Positions 7,129-14,648 of a stretch of DNA of 64,000 nt are shown here, one piece after another. The position numbers and the translations under genes were made by a program. The notes under the pieces are model-generated. The model was not told where the DNA came from, ran no database searches, and was given only the letters and a program-made list of their open reading frames with translations. The stretch is from Oscillospiraceae bacterium (GTDB taxonomy: Bacteria; Bacillota; Clostridia; Oscillospirales; Oscillospiraceae): positions 1 through 64,000 of the forward strand of contig SVLU01000007.1 in NCBI GenBank assembly GCA_015067795.1, read 5' to 3'. Position 1 is the first letter of the stretch. Every line of letters begins with the position of its first letter.

Positions 7129-7341
7129 ATGCCTATTATTTTAAGACTGGACAGGGTTATGGCAGACAGAAAGATGTCGCTGAACGAGCTTTCCGAAAGG
7201 GTTGGTGTGGCAAACGTCAACCTTTCCAAGCTGAAGAACGGGCGTGTCAGTGCCATTCGCTTTTCAACGCTGGAAGCCATCTGCGATGTATTGGAATGTC
7301 AGCCCGGTGATATTTTGGAATACAAAAAAGAAAACGATTGA
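7129..7341 (+). CDS. Cro/CI-type HTH regulator (YozG-like)
   Basis: A 70-residue helix-turn-helix protein: MADRKMSLNELSERVGVANV with the recognition helix around NVNLSKLKNGRV, then a dimer-type tail ICDVLECQPGDILEYK. This is the compact form (about 70 residues) that accompanies DUF2975 proteins. The start at 7129 has AAGGAG 6 nt upstream. The longer frame from 6952 overlaps the preceding membrane gene and is rejected. It probably binds the palindrome at 6471-6489 and autoregulates its operon. Confidence 0.85.
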   Translation: MPIILRLDRVMADRKMSLNELSERVGVANVNLSKLKNGRVSAIRFSTLEAICDVLECQPGDILEYKKEND

Positions 7342-7361
7342 TCCTTATTACAAAAAACAAA

Positions 7362-7394
7362 AAGGTCAACCGGAAAATCCTTCCGATTGACCTT
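7362..7394. terminator. Bidirectional terminator between convergent genes
   Basis: AAGGTCAA and TTGACCTT arms with extra CCGGA/TTCCG pairing lie between the convergent genes ending at 7341 and 7406. An A-rich flank is on the left and TT-rich DNA on the right. Confidence 0.7.
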
Positions 7395-7405
7395 GATTTA
7401 TTTAA

Positions 7406-7990
7406 TTAGCTTTTTACGCGAACCTGCATTGTGGCGGACTGACCACCGATGGTTACGGTAATATTTGCAGTACCTTCGCTGATTGCTGTTACGTCGCCGT
7501 TCTGGACAACAACTGCAACGTCTTCGTTGTCGCTGGACCAAACAGCTAATTCATCAGTATCAGCAGGATCAGTTTCGTAGGTGTAATTGTAGGTGTCGCC
7601 AAGGTAGAATGTAACATCTGTCTTGATTTCGCCGTTTCTCATGATATTAACGGAATTGATAACAACCTCAGGCTCTTCTTCAACCTCTGTTTCCATCTCA
7701 ACTGTACCTTCAACAGACTCGACGCCTTCGTCGTGAACAATTTCCTGAGTTTCCTGTTCTGCTTCGTTTTCAGCAGAAACATCGCTGTTTTTTGTGGAAA
7801 CGATTATAAGAATAACGACTGCCACGATAAGTGCTATAAGAACGATACCGCCAATCAGGAATTTTGAATTGGACATTTCCTCCTGTTCCTTGCGAACAGT
7901 CTTTTTGGAGCGGCCTGCACCGCAATATGGACACTTAAGATGCATACCGGAATAGTTGCGGTCGCATCTGCTGCATTTTACTCTTGCCAT
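7406..7990 (-). CDS. Zinc-ribbon membrane protein with Big_2 domain
   Basis: A 194-residue protein. The N terminus is a zinc ribbon (CSRC at about residue 6, CPYC at about 20). A basic linker is followed by one membrane helix (about 45-66, IGGIVLIALIVAVVILII), then an acidic linker and a C-terminal bacterial Ig-like (Big_2) domain (about 110-194, with VWSSDNEDVAVV and AISEGTANITVTIGG). The likely topology has the zinc ribbon inside and the Ig domain outside. No catalytic site is seen. The gene is alone, with a terminator shared with the convergent HTH gene. Confidence 0.75.
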   Translation of the reverse strand: MARVKCSRCDRNYSGMHLKCPYCGAGRSKKTVRKEQEEMSNSKFLIGGIVLIALIVAVVILIIVSTKNSDVSAENEAEQETQEIVHDEGVESVEGTVEMETEVEEEPEVVINSVNIMRNGEIKTDVTFYLGDTYNYTYETDPADTDELAVWSSDNEDVAVVVQNGDVTAISEGTANITVTIGGQSATMQVRVKS

Positions 7991-8409
7991 AATTAGCCTC
8001 CGATTAAAAAGTTCACTCTTTTTATTTTACAACATTCGTTGTTTTTCGTCAATAATTTTCTATAAACAAAGCAGGACCGCTGACTGATATTTCGCAGCAG
8101 CGGCCAATTCCCTGTATTTAAACCGTAATAAACGGTAATTTTTGGTCTGCCCTTTTTTATCACGTGCCTTGTCAGGGATGAGGGCAGCGAACCCGGATAA
8201 TTAAGTTTGAAAGGGATTAGAAGAAAAGAAAAGAAAGAAAAAATCAACAAACCGTCTGATTTGGGAGGTTCGGGAAGCACGTTTTCCCGATGGCATTATA
8301 ATACAACATTTGGCAGCTTAATTAGTGAACAGACAATGAACGGACTCTTAATTATTTTAAAACAGACCATGAACAGGAAATTACGACTTTTTTCTTGAAT
8401 GTTACAAGC

Positions 8410-8431
8410 GGACACCCGGGGACGGGTGTCC
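8410..8431. repeat. Short hairpin repeat GGACACCC/GGGTGTCC
   Basis: GGACACCCGGGGACGGGTGT forms a tight stem. Related copies lie at 46324-46345, 60257-60278 and 60632-60653. The surrounding gene-free interval 7991-8601 otherwise holds a TGCATT-rich stretch (about 8470-8513) and the glnS promoter; I see no gene in it. Confidence 0.65.
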
Positions 8432-8513
8432 CTACAAGGTATCATTTGAAACTCAGCTCTTATCGGATACCTTCATTCTGCATTATGCACTCTGCATTTT
8501 GCATTCAGATGCA

Positions 8514-8542
8514 TTGACCTTTAAATGACTTTTTGATATAAT
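8514..8542 (+). promoter_or_regulatory. Sigma-A promoter for glnS
   Basis: TTGACC (8514-8519), a 17-nt spacer and TATAAT (8537-8542). The leader to the ATG at 8602 is about 55 nt, too short for a T-box. Confidence 0.75.
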
Positions 8543-8601
8543 ACCTAATTGTAGTAAATTTAAAATCCAACCGCCAGAGGCGGAGAAAAGGAGCTACTTT
8601 T

Positions 8602-10278
8602 ATGGCAAACGAAGTCAGCACACCTGTAACTGAAAACAAGAATTTTATCCACACCTTCGTGGAAGAAGATATGGGTCCCGGCGGACGCTGTGAGGGCATG
8701 AGAGTCCACACTCGTTTCCCACCTGAACCAAACGGCTATCTCCACATCGGTCATTGTAAGGCTCTGATCATCGACTTCGGCACAGCCGAAAAATTTGGCG
8801 GTATCTGCAACCTGAGAATGGACGACACCAACCCAACCAAGGAAGACGTTGAGTATGTTGACGCTATTCAGGAGGATATCAAGTGGCTGGGCTTTGACTG
8901 GGACGACCGCTTCTACTATGGCAGTGACTATTTCGACAAGACCTATGAGCTTGCCGAGGGTCTTATTCAGAAGGGTCTTGCATACGTCTGCGAGCTTACC
9001 CCTGAGCAGTTCAAGGAATACCGTGGCGACACTTCTACCCCCGCAAGAAGCCCATATCGTGACAGACCAATCGAAGAGAGCCTTGACCTTTTCCGCCGCA
9101 TGAGAAACGGCGAATTCCCTGAGGGCAAAATGACCCTTCGTGCTAAGATCGACCTGGAAAGCGGCAACTTCAATATGCGTGACCCTGTTATCTACCGCAT
9201 CAAGTATGCTCACCACCACCGTCAGGGCAACAAGTGGTGCATCTATCCAATGTACGACTTTGCTCATCCAATCCAGGACGCTCTTGAGGGCATCACCCAC
9301 TCCCTCTGCTCCCTTGAATATGAAGACCACCGCCCACTTTACAACTGGGTAATTGAAAATACAGACGTTCCTTCCACTCCAAGACAGATCGAATTCGCTC
9401 GTCTCGGCATCAACTACACCGTTATGTCCAAGAGAAAGCTCCGCCGTCTTGTTGAAGAAGGCTTCGTTTCCGGCTGGGACGATCCAAGAATGCCAACTCT
9501 CTGCGGTCTGAGAAGACGTGGCTACACTCCTGCTTCCATCCGCAATTTCTGTGACCGTATTGGTGTTGCTAAGGCCCCAAGCACCGTTGAGTACGCTTTC
9601 CTTGAAAGCTGTCTCCGTGAGGACCTGAACGCTCACGCACCACGCCGCATGGCTGTTGTTCACCCTGTAAAGCTCACCGTTACAAACTACGAAGGCACAG
9701 AAGAATTCGATATCGAAAACAATCCTGTTGACCCTGAAAGCGGCACACATCCTGTAAGCTTCTCCAAGAATCTCTGGATCGAGGCTGACGACTTCATGGA
9801 AGAGCCTGTTAAGAAGTATAACAGACTGTACCCGGGCAATGAAGTTCGTCTTAAGGGTGCTTACATCGTAAAGTGTACAGGCTGTGTTAAGGACGACGAG
9901 GGCAACGTAGTTGAAGTCCTTTGTGAGTATGACCCTGAGACCCGTGGCGGCAACACTCCTGACGGCCGTAAGGTTCGCGGTACTATCCACTGGGTAGACG
10001 CAAACAACTGCCTTGATGCTGAAATTCGTCTTTACGACAATCTGTTCAGCGATCCTGACCCGGACAGCAGCGAAAAGGATTACATCGATTGCATGAACCC
10101 TAACTCCCTTGAAATTCTCAAGGGCTGCAAGGTGGAAAGTGCATTAAAGGATGCTGTGGCTCCGATGAGCTTCCAGTTCCTCCGCCAGGGCTACTTCGCA
10201 GTTGATAACAAGGATTCCTCCCCTGAACATCTTGTATTTAACCGTGCAGTTGCACTGAAGGACAGCTTCAAAAAGTAA
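8602..10278 (+). CDS. glnS: Glutamine--tRNA ligase
   Basis: A 558-residue class I aminoacyl-tRNA synthetase that charges tRNA-Gln with glutamine in the cytoplasm. The HIGH motif is in PPEPNGYLHIGHCKAL (about residue 41), the KMSKS equivalent is VMSKRKL (about residue 274), and LRMDDTNPTKED is the glutamine/glutamate-family signature. The C-terminal beta-barrel anticodon region is present (about 340-555) and the length is normal for GlnS. AAAGGAG lies 7 nt upstream of the ATG. A direct GlnRS means glutaminyl-tRNA need not come only from amidotransferase. The gene is monocistronic. Confidence 0.95.
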   Translation: MANEVSTPVTENKNFIHTFVEEDMGPGGRCEGMRVHTRFPPEPNGYLHIGHCKALIIDFGTAEKFGGICNLRMDDTNPTKEDVEYVDAIQEDIKWLGFDWDDRFYYGSDYFDKTYELAEGLIQKGLAYVCELTPEQFKEYRGDTSTPARSPYRDRPIEESLDLFRRMRNGEFPEGKMTLRAKIDLESGNFNMRDPVIYRIKYAHHHRQGNKWCIYPMYDFAHPIQDALEGITHSLCSLEYEDHRPLYNWVIENTDVPSTPRQIEFARLGINYTVMSKRKLRRLVEEGFVSGWDDPRMPTLCGLRRRGYTPASIRNFCDRIGVAKAPSTVEYAFLESCLREDLNAHAPRRMAVVHPVKLTVTNYEGTEEFDIENNPVDPESGTHPVSFSKNLWIEADDFMEEPVKKYNRLYPGNEVRLKGAYIVKCTGCVKDDEGNVVEVLCEYDPETRGGNTPDGRKVRGTIHWVDANNCLDAEIRLYDNLFSDPDPDSSEKDYIDCMNPNSLEILKGCKVESALKDAVAPMSFQFLRQGYFAVDNKDSSPEHLVFNRAVALKDSFKK

Positions 10279-10291
10279 TAGAACGAAACAA

Positions 10292-10320
10292 TGAGCCCTT
10301 TGGGAAATCCCAAAGGGCTC
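10292..10320 (+). terminator. Hairpin downstream of glnS
   Basis: GAGCCCTTTGGG-aaat-CCCAAAGGGCTC. Close copies of the same stem occur at 10538-10565, 17468-17495 and 17618-17645. It lacks a T-run, so it is a repeat-derived stem that may stop transcription weakly. Confidence 0.55.
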
Positions 10321-10340
10321 TCAGACTGTCAAAACCCACC

Positions 10341-10512
10341 AAAGCCTCCCCTGTGTAAGGGGAGGTGGCAAAATCGAAGATTTTGACGGAGGGGTTGTTG
10401 CAAAAATTGTTATGAATTTGCATATAATTAAGGCATATTTGTAACATTTTCACGAACAATCCCCCAGTCAGCCTTATGGCTGACAGCCCCCTTTACACAA
10501 GGGGGCCTTTGA
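10341..10512. mobile_element. MITE-like palindromic element
   Basis: About 170 bp without coding capacity. The left arm has CTCCCCTgtgtaAGGGGAG, then ACGGAGGGGTTGTTG. The right arm mirrors it with AACAATCCCCCAGTC and CCCCCTTtacacAAGGGGG. The ends and inner marks are inverted relative to each other around an AT-rich centre. A similar arrangement is at 48945-49099, with fragments near 45870 and 60570. No transposase is present. Confidence 0.6.
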
Positions 10513-10595
10513 GAAGTTCTTTTTCGACAAATTCAGAGCCCTTTGGGAAAATCCCAAAGGGCTCAGTTTATTGTCCTGGCATTAGATTATGTAAA

Positions 10596-12224
10596 CTACA
10601 ATCCTACAATAACTCTCGCAAGAGCTACAAGGTCAGCATTTGTTACGCTGCCGTCATCATCCATGTCGCCAATACTTGCAATGATCTCAGCATCTTCGCT
10701 TTCGGCATCAATCAGACCAACTATGTAACGAGCCATCATGATGAGGTCGGCGTTTGTGATGTCAGCATCGAGATTTACGTCACCCTGAGCAACTAATACG
10801 ATTGGTTCATCCGGATCATACGCTTTCCATGTGATCTCGCCGCCATAATTCTCCAGATCATCATCTTTCCATGTGTTGTTGTCCATTGGATAATATGCCG
10901 TCGTTTTTACTCCAGTAAATGCACTGTCGTTTATAGCAGGGGAGCCTCCTCTAAATATGATACCAACAAGATTTGTGCACCTTCGGAAGGCATTTTTATC
11001 CAAACGAGTTTTACCCATAAATTCAACACTTATAAGTGAAGAACAATCTGAAAACGCAGCATCTTCAATTAAGGTGACACTTGCAGGGATTTTTATGCTG
11101 ACAAGTCCAGACTCACTGAAAGCATAATTCGCAATTTCCGTGACACTATCAGGTATTTTAATTTCTGCAAGACTGGTACATTCAGAGAACGCAAAGCGCT
11201 GAATACTTGTCACTTTATTTGGAATTGTGACATCAACCAAGCTGACACATTCAGCAAATGTATATTCTTCGATACGGGTCACGCGACTTGGAATAACAAT
11301 ACTGGTAAGGGCACTGCATTCAGAAAAAGCATTCTCAGAAAGAACAGTAACAGAATTAGGAAGATCTATGCCTTCCAGTGACTTACAGCCGTTGAATGCA
11401 TAATCGCCGATGCTGGTAACGGTGTTTGGAATGATAATACTTTTAACTGCAGTACAGTCAGAAAATGCATGATTACTGATGCTGGTTATACTCCTCGGAA
11501 TAACGATCTCTGTGAAAGATTCACATCCATCGAAAGCATGTTCATAAATGATAGTCACACTGTTAGGAATGGTAACATTTTTAAGGCTGATACAGGATCT
11601 GAATGCTGATTCTCCAATAGATGGAATACCATTGGAAATTACCACATTAGTGAGACTTTCACAGTCCATAAAAGTCTCATCAGCAATATATTCCAATCCT
11701 GCCGGAAGCACTACCTCCGTAATTCCGTCACAGTTAAAAAATGCGCCTCTTTCAATACATGTAATATTTTTTGAAATATTGACATTTTTCAGAACATCGC
11801 AGCCACGAAATGCTTCTAACCCAATAATAGTTACGCTGTTCGGAAGCTCAACATTAACCAGCTTGTCACATTCATAAAAAGACTCTGCTCCGATAATGCG
11901 AACACCATCTGCAACCGTTGCATCGGTAAGGTTTTTGCAATAGTAGAACGCACCGGAACCGATCTTTGTTACACCTTTCTCAACAGTAACGGTGAGTATT
12001 TGATTTCTGTAATCATACCAAGGGGCTGAACGAATGCCGGTATCATACATATCGCCCTGGCCGGAGATAGTTAGTTTACCATCGTCCGTAAGTACCCATT
12101 TAACATTCTCTCCACATTTACCGCTTGCAACTACATCAGCCGCAAGAGCACTCACCGCCATTGCACCGATAACCAGCACAAGGCAAACGAGCATTGCAAT
12201 TAACTTCTTGCTTGTCTTTTTCAT
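10596..12224 (-). CDS. Secreted BspA-type LRR protein with dockerin
   Basis: A 542-residue exported protein. The signal peptide (1-28, ends ALAAD) is followed by a short N-terminal domain (CGENVKWVLTDDGKLTISG) and about 15-16 BspA/LRR_5 repeats of ~23 residues with the pattern AFxxCxxLxxVxIPxSVTxI (about 60-440). The C terminus is a type-I dockerin (about 478-542, GDVNLDADITNADL and GDMDDDGSVTNADL). BspA-type repeats usually bind proteins or surfaces; the dockerin would anchor the protein to a cohesin. It is the last of three tandem paralogues. ATG 12224 has AGGAG upstream. Confidence 0.85.
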   Translation of the reverse strand: MKKTSKKLIAMLVCLVLVIGAMAVSALAADVVASGKCGENVKWVLTDDGKLTISGQGDMYDTGIRSAPWYDYRNQILTVTVEKGVTKIGSGAFYYCKNLTDATVADGVRIIGAESFYECDKLVNVELPNSVTIIGLEAFRGCDVLKNVNISKNITCIERGAFFNCDGITEVVLPAGLEYIADETFMDCESLTNVVISNGIPSIGESAFRSCISLKNVTIPNSVTIIYEHAFDGCESFTEIVIPRSITSISNHAFSDCTAVKSIIIPNTVTSIGDYAFNGCKSLEGIDLPNSVTVLSENAFSECSALTSIVIPSRVTRIEEYTFAECVSLVDVTIPNKVTSIQRFAFSECTSLAEIKIPDSVTEIANYAFSESGLVSIKIPASVTLIEDAAFSDCSSLISVEFMGKTRLDKNAFRRCTNLVGIIFRGGSPAINDSAFTGVKTTAYYPMDNNTWKDDDLENYGGEITWKAYDPDEPIVLVAQGDVNLDADITNADLIMMARYIVGLIDAESEDAEIIASIGDMDDDGSVTNADLVALARVIVGL

Positions 12225-12254
12225 TTTTCTACTCCTTTCTTGCGTTAATATTCC

Positions 12255-12380
12255 AGGTCAGGCAGGCAGAGGGCTGCCTGCCCTACAGGTTTGACCTTTA
12301 GTCCACGATGCCTACAATAATTCTTGCAAGAGCTACAAGGTCAGAGTTTGTTACCTTGCCGTCCTCATCTATGTCACCGA
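12255..12380. repeat. Duplicated junction block, copy 1
   Basis: A GGCAGGCAG-aggg-CTGCCTGCC hairpin plus the last ~80 nt of the upstream LRR gene's dockerin are nearly identical to 14523-14648, while adjacent coding sequence has diverged. This suggests recent duplication or gene conversion across the gene end. Confidence 0.75.
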
Positions 12381-14487
12381 GACTTGCAATGATCTCAGCC
12401 TCCTCGGAATTCGCATTATACTGACCGACAATATATCGTGCCATCATAACAAGGTCTGCATTTGTAATATCGCCGTCCAGATTTACATCACCTAATAATA
12501 CATATCCGACCCACTGAATTGTGCCGGTATAGTCCTGCATAACCTCCTCAGTCCATGTATCACTATATATCGGAACATAAACCGTAGCCGTAACAGATGA
12601 GAATGCACGGTAATTGATTTCCGGTGCATCACCTGCAAAGTATATTTCCCTCAGTGCGTAACAGAGATAGAAAACAGTACCCTCAATTTTCTTCACGCTT
12701 GCCGGGATAGTAATACTTTCCAAATCATCACAGTCATAAAACGCATATTCGCATATCACCTCAAGGGTGTTTGGCAAATAAACATATTCCAGAAATCCGC
12801 AGCCGCCAAATGTACGGTCATTAAGCTGTGTTATATCGGCAAAAACATAGGCTTCCACAAGTCCACTGCTGTAAAATGCATAAGGTGCAATATATGTGAC
12901 ACTTTCAGGAATGATAAGCCGGGCAAGTGCATCACATTCACGGAAAGCATTCTCTCCAATGGATGTTACATCATCTGTGAGGGTAACTTCAACAAGACCC
13001 CTGCAATTATAGAACAAACCGTTCGGGACATCTACTGCCACCTCTGCTTTTTCAAGAGCTGTACAGCCCCAGAATACACTCTCGCCTAACTCTTCAATGC
13101 TTGAAGAAAGCGAAACGCTTGTAATAGCAGTACACCCGCTAAAAGCATAAGAACCGATTTTAGTTAAGCTATCCGGGAGTGTAATATTGGCAAGCTTTGA
13201 ACATCCTACGAACGCATTGTCTCCGATCTCCTTAAGGCCATCAGGGAGAATAACTGTAATAAGCTTTCTGCAGCCGCTAAACGCATTGTCACCGATCACG
13301 GTAACGGTCGTCGGTATTGCATAGACTCTCTCCATTCCATTTGGAGCAATAATAAGTTCAGTCTTTCTCTTATTGAAAAGCACACCCTGATTGTTGCTGG
13401 TATAATACGGGTTTCCCGAGTCCACTTTGATCTTTTCAAGATTGTTGCATTGGTTGAACACGAGCGGACTGATTTCGGTAACACCGGCATGAATATTTAC
13501 CTCTCTGAGAGCACTGCAGGAACGGAATACCTCATCATTTAAAACCGTTACTCCTGCGGGAATTGTAAAGCTTGAGAAAGAACAGCCGTTAAAGGCTCTT
13601 GCACCAATAGAGGTAACAGCATCACCTATCACAAATTCGGTGATTCCGTCACAGGTTGAAAACGCACCTTCACAAATGGTGGTAACAGAATTCGGAAGCA
13701 CCATGGTTTGAATGGCCCTGCAATAGTCAAATGCAGACTCTCCGATAACAGTTACACCTTCAGAAATTGTAACATCTTTTAATTTCAGACAATTCTTGAA
13801 CATTTTTGCACTGATTTCACTCAGGCTTCCGGGTATGGTCGCACTCTCCAGCTCGCCGCATTTTGAAAAAGCTCCTTCGCCAATCATTGTCACGCCTTCA
13901 GGAATTACTACACTTTTCAGAGCGGCACATTCTTCAAAAGCCCATGCTCCGATTTCAACCACACCTTCGGAGATTTCAACTTTAACCATCTTCTCGCAGC
14001 CTCCAAAAGCACTCTGTCCAATGCTTTTCACGCTGCCGGAAATGACAACATTCTGAAGATTTCTGCAATTTCCAAACGCACGTATTCCGATAGATTCCAC
14101 GCCGTCAGGAATGATGACTTCTGTAAGAGCATAACAACCGCCAAAAGCATTGTCTCCAATACTTTTCACACTGCCCGGAATAGTAACACTTTCAAAATAG
14201 TAAACATTCATAAACGCGTGTTGGCCAATGCTTGTCACGCCGTCTTCGATAACAACGGATTTGATATCATCATCGTACTCTTTGAATACCGAGTGATCTT
14301 CATAATCGTCCATTTCTCCCTGGCCGGAAATAGTGAGAACACCATCATCTGTCAGTATCCAGGTCAAATTTTCACCACAAGTCCCACTGGCAACTTCCTC
14401 AGCCGCAAATGCACTTACAGTCAATGCCGCAACAACAAGCACAAGACAAATACACATTGCTATTATCTTTTTTCTCGTCTTTTTCAT
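12298..14487 (-). CDS. Secreted BspA-type LRR protein with dockerin
   Basis: A 729-residue paralogue of the neighbouring genes: signal peptide 1-28 (ends AFAAE), the same CGENLTWILTDDG N-terminal motif, about 24 LRR_5 repeats with an interruption near residues 365-395 of the form YYTSNNQGVLFNKRKTELI, and a C-terminal dockerin (about 668-729, GDVNLDGDITNADL and GDIDEDGKVTNSDL) ending GIVD. It is predicted extracellular and probably binding rather than catalytic. Spacing to the neighbours is 73 nt on each side, with the same hairpin, so the three genes may be co-transcribed. ATG 14487 has AAGGAG upstream. Confidence 0.85.
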   Translation of the reverse strand: MKKTRKKIIAMCICLVLVVAALTVSAFAAEEVASGTCGENLTWILTDDGVLTISGQGEMDDYEDHSVFKEYDDDIKSVVIEDGVTSIGQHAFMNVYYFESVTIPGSVKSIGDNAFGGCYALTEVIIPDGVESIGIRAFGNCRNLQNVVISGSVKSIGQSAFGGCEKMVKVEISEGVVEIGAWAFEECAALKSVVIPEGVTMIGEGAFSKCGELESATIPGSLSEISAKMFKNCLKLKDVTISEGVTVIGESAFDYCRAIQTMVLPNSVTTICEGAFSTCDGITEFVIGDAVTSIGARAFNGCSFSSFTIPAGVTVLNDEVFRSCSALREVNIHAGVTEISPLVFNQCNNLEKIKVDSGNPYYTSNNQGVLFNKRKTELIIAPNGMERVYAIPTTVTVIGDNAFSGCRKLITVILPDGLKEIGDNAFVGCSKLANITLPDSLTKIGSYAFSGCTAITSVSLSSSIEELGESVFWGCTALEKAEVAVDVPNGLFYNCRGLVEVTLTDDVTSIGENAFRECDALARLIIPESVTYIAPYAFYSSGLVEAYVFADITQLNDRTFGGCGFLEYVYLPNTLEVICEYAFYDCDDLESITIPASVKKIEGTVFYLCYALREIYFAGDAPEINYRAFSSVTATVYVPIYSDTWTEEVMQDYTGTIQWVGYVLLGDVNLDGDITNADLVMMARYIVGQYNANSEEAEIIASLGDIDEDGKVTNSDLVALARIIVGIVD

Positions 14488-14522
14488 TTTATCTACTCCT
14501 TCCCCCGTTAATGTTCTTCATC

Positions 14523-14648
14523 AGGCAGGCAGAGGACTGCCTGCCCTACAGGTTTGACCTTTAGTCCACGATGCCTACAATAATTCTTGCAAGAGCTACA
14601 AGGTCAGAGTTTGTAACCTTGCCGTCCTCGTCCATGTCACCGTATGTC
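14523..14648. repeat. Duplicated junction block, copy 2
   Basis: Near-identical partner of 12255-12380, again covering the GGCAGGCAG hairpin and the final dockerin codons of the LRR gene that ends at 14561. Confidence 0.75.

Noticed and set aside
8207..8398. 63-residue open frame upstream of glnS
   Set aside because: No ribosome site or recognisable sequence, and it lies in repeat-rich intergenic DNA just before the glnS promoter.
8543..8601. T-box before glnS
   Set aside because: The leader is only about 55 nt and lacks the T-box sequence and specifier stem.
8560..9990. 476-residue frame opposite glnS
   Set aside because: It is a mirror of a strongly biased coding gene; glnS motifs on the plus strand are unmistakable.
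10341..10512. Insertion sequence
   Set aside because: No transposase frame and only 170 bp; a non-autonomous element is the most that can be claimed.
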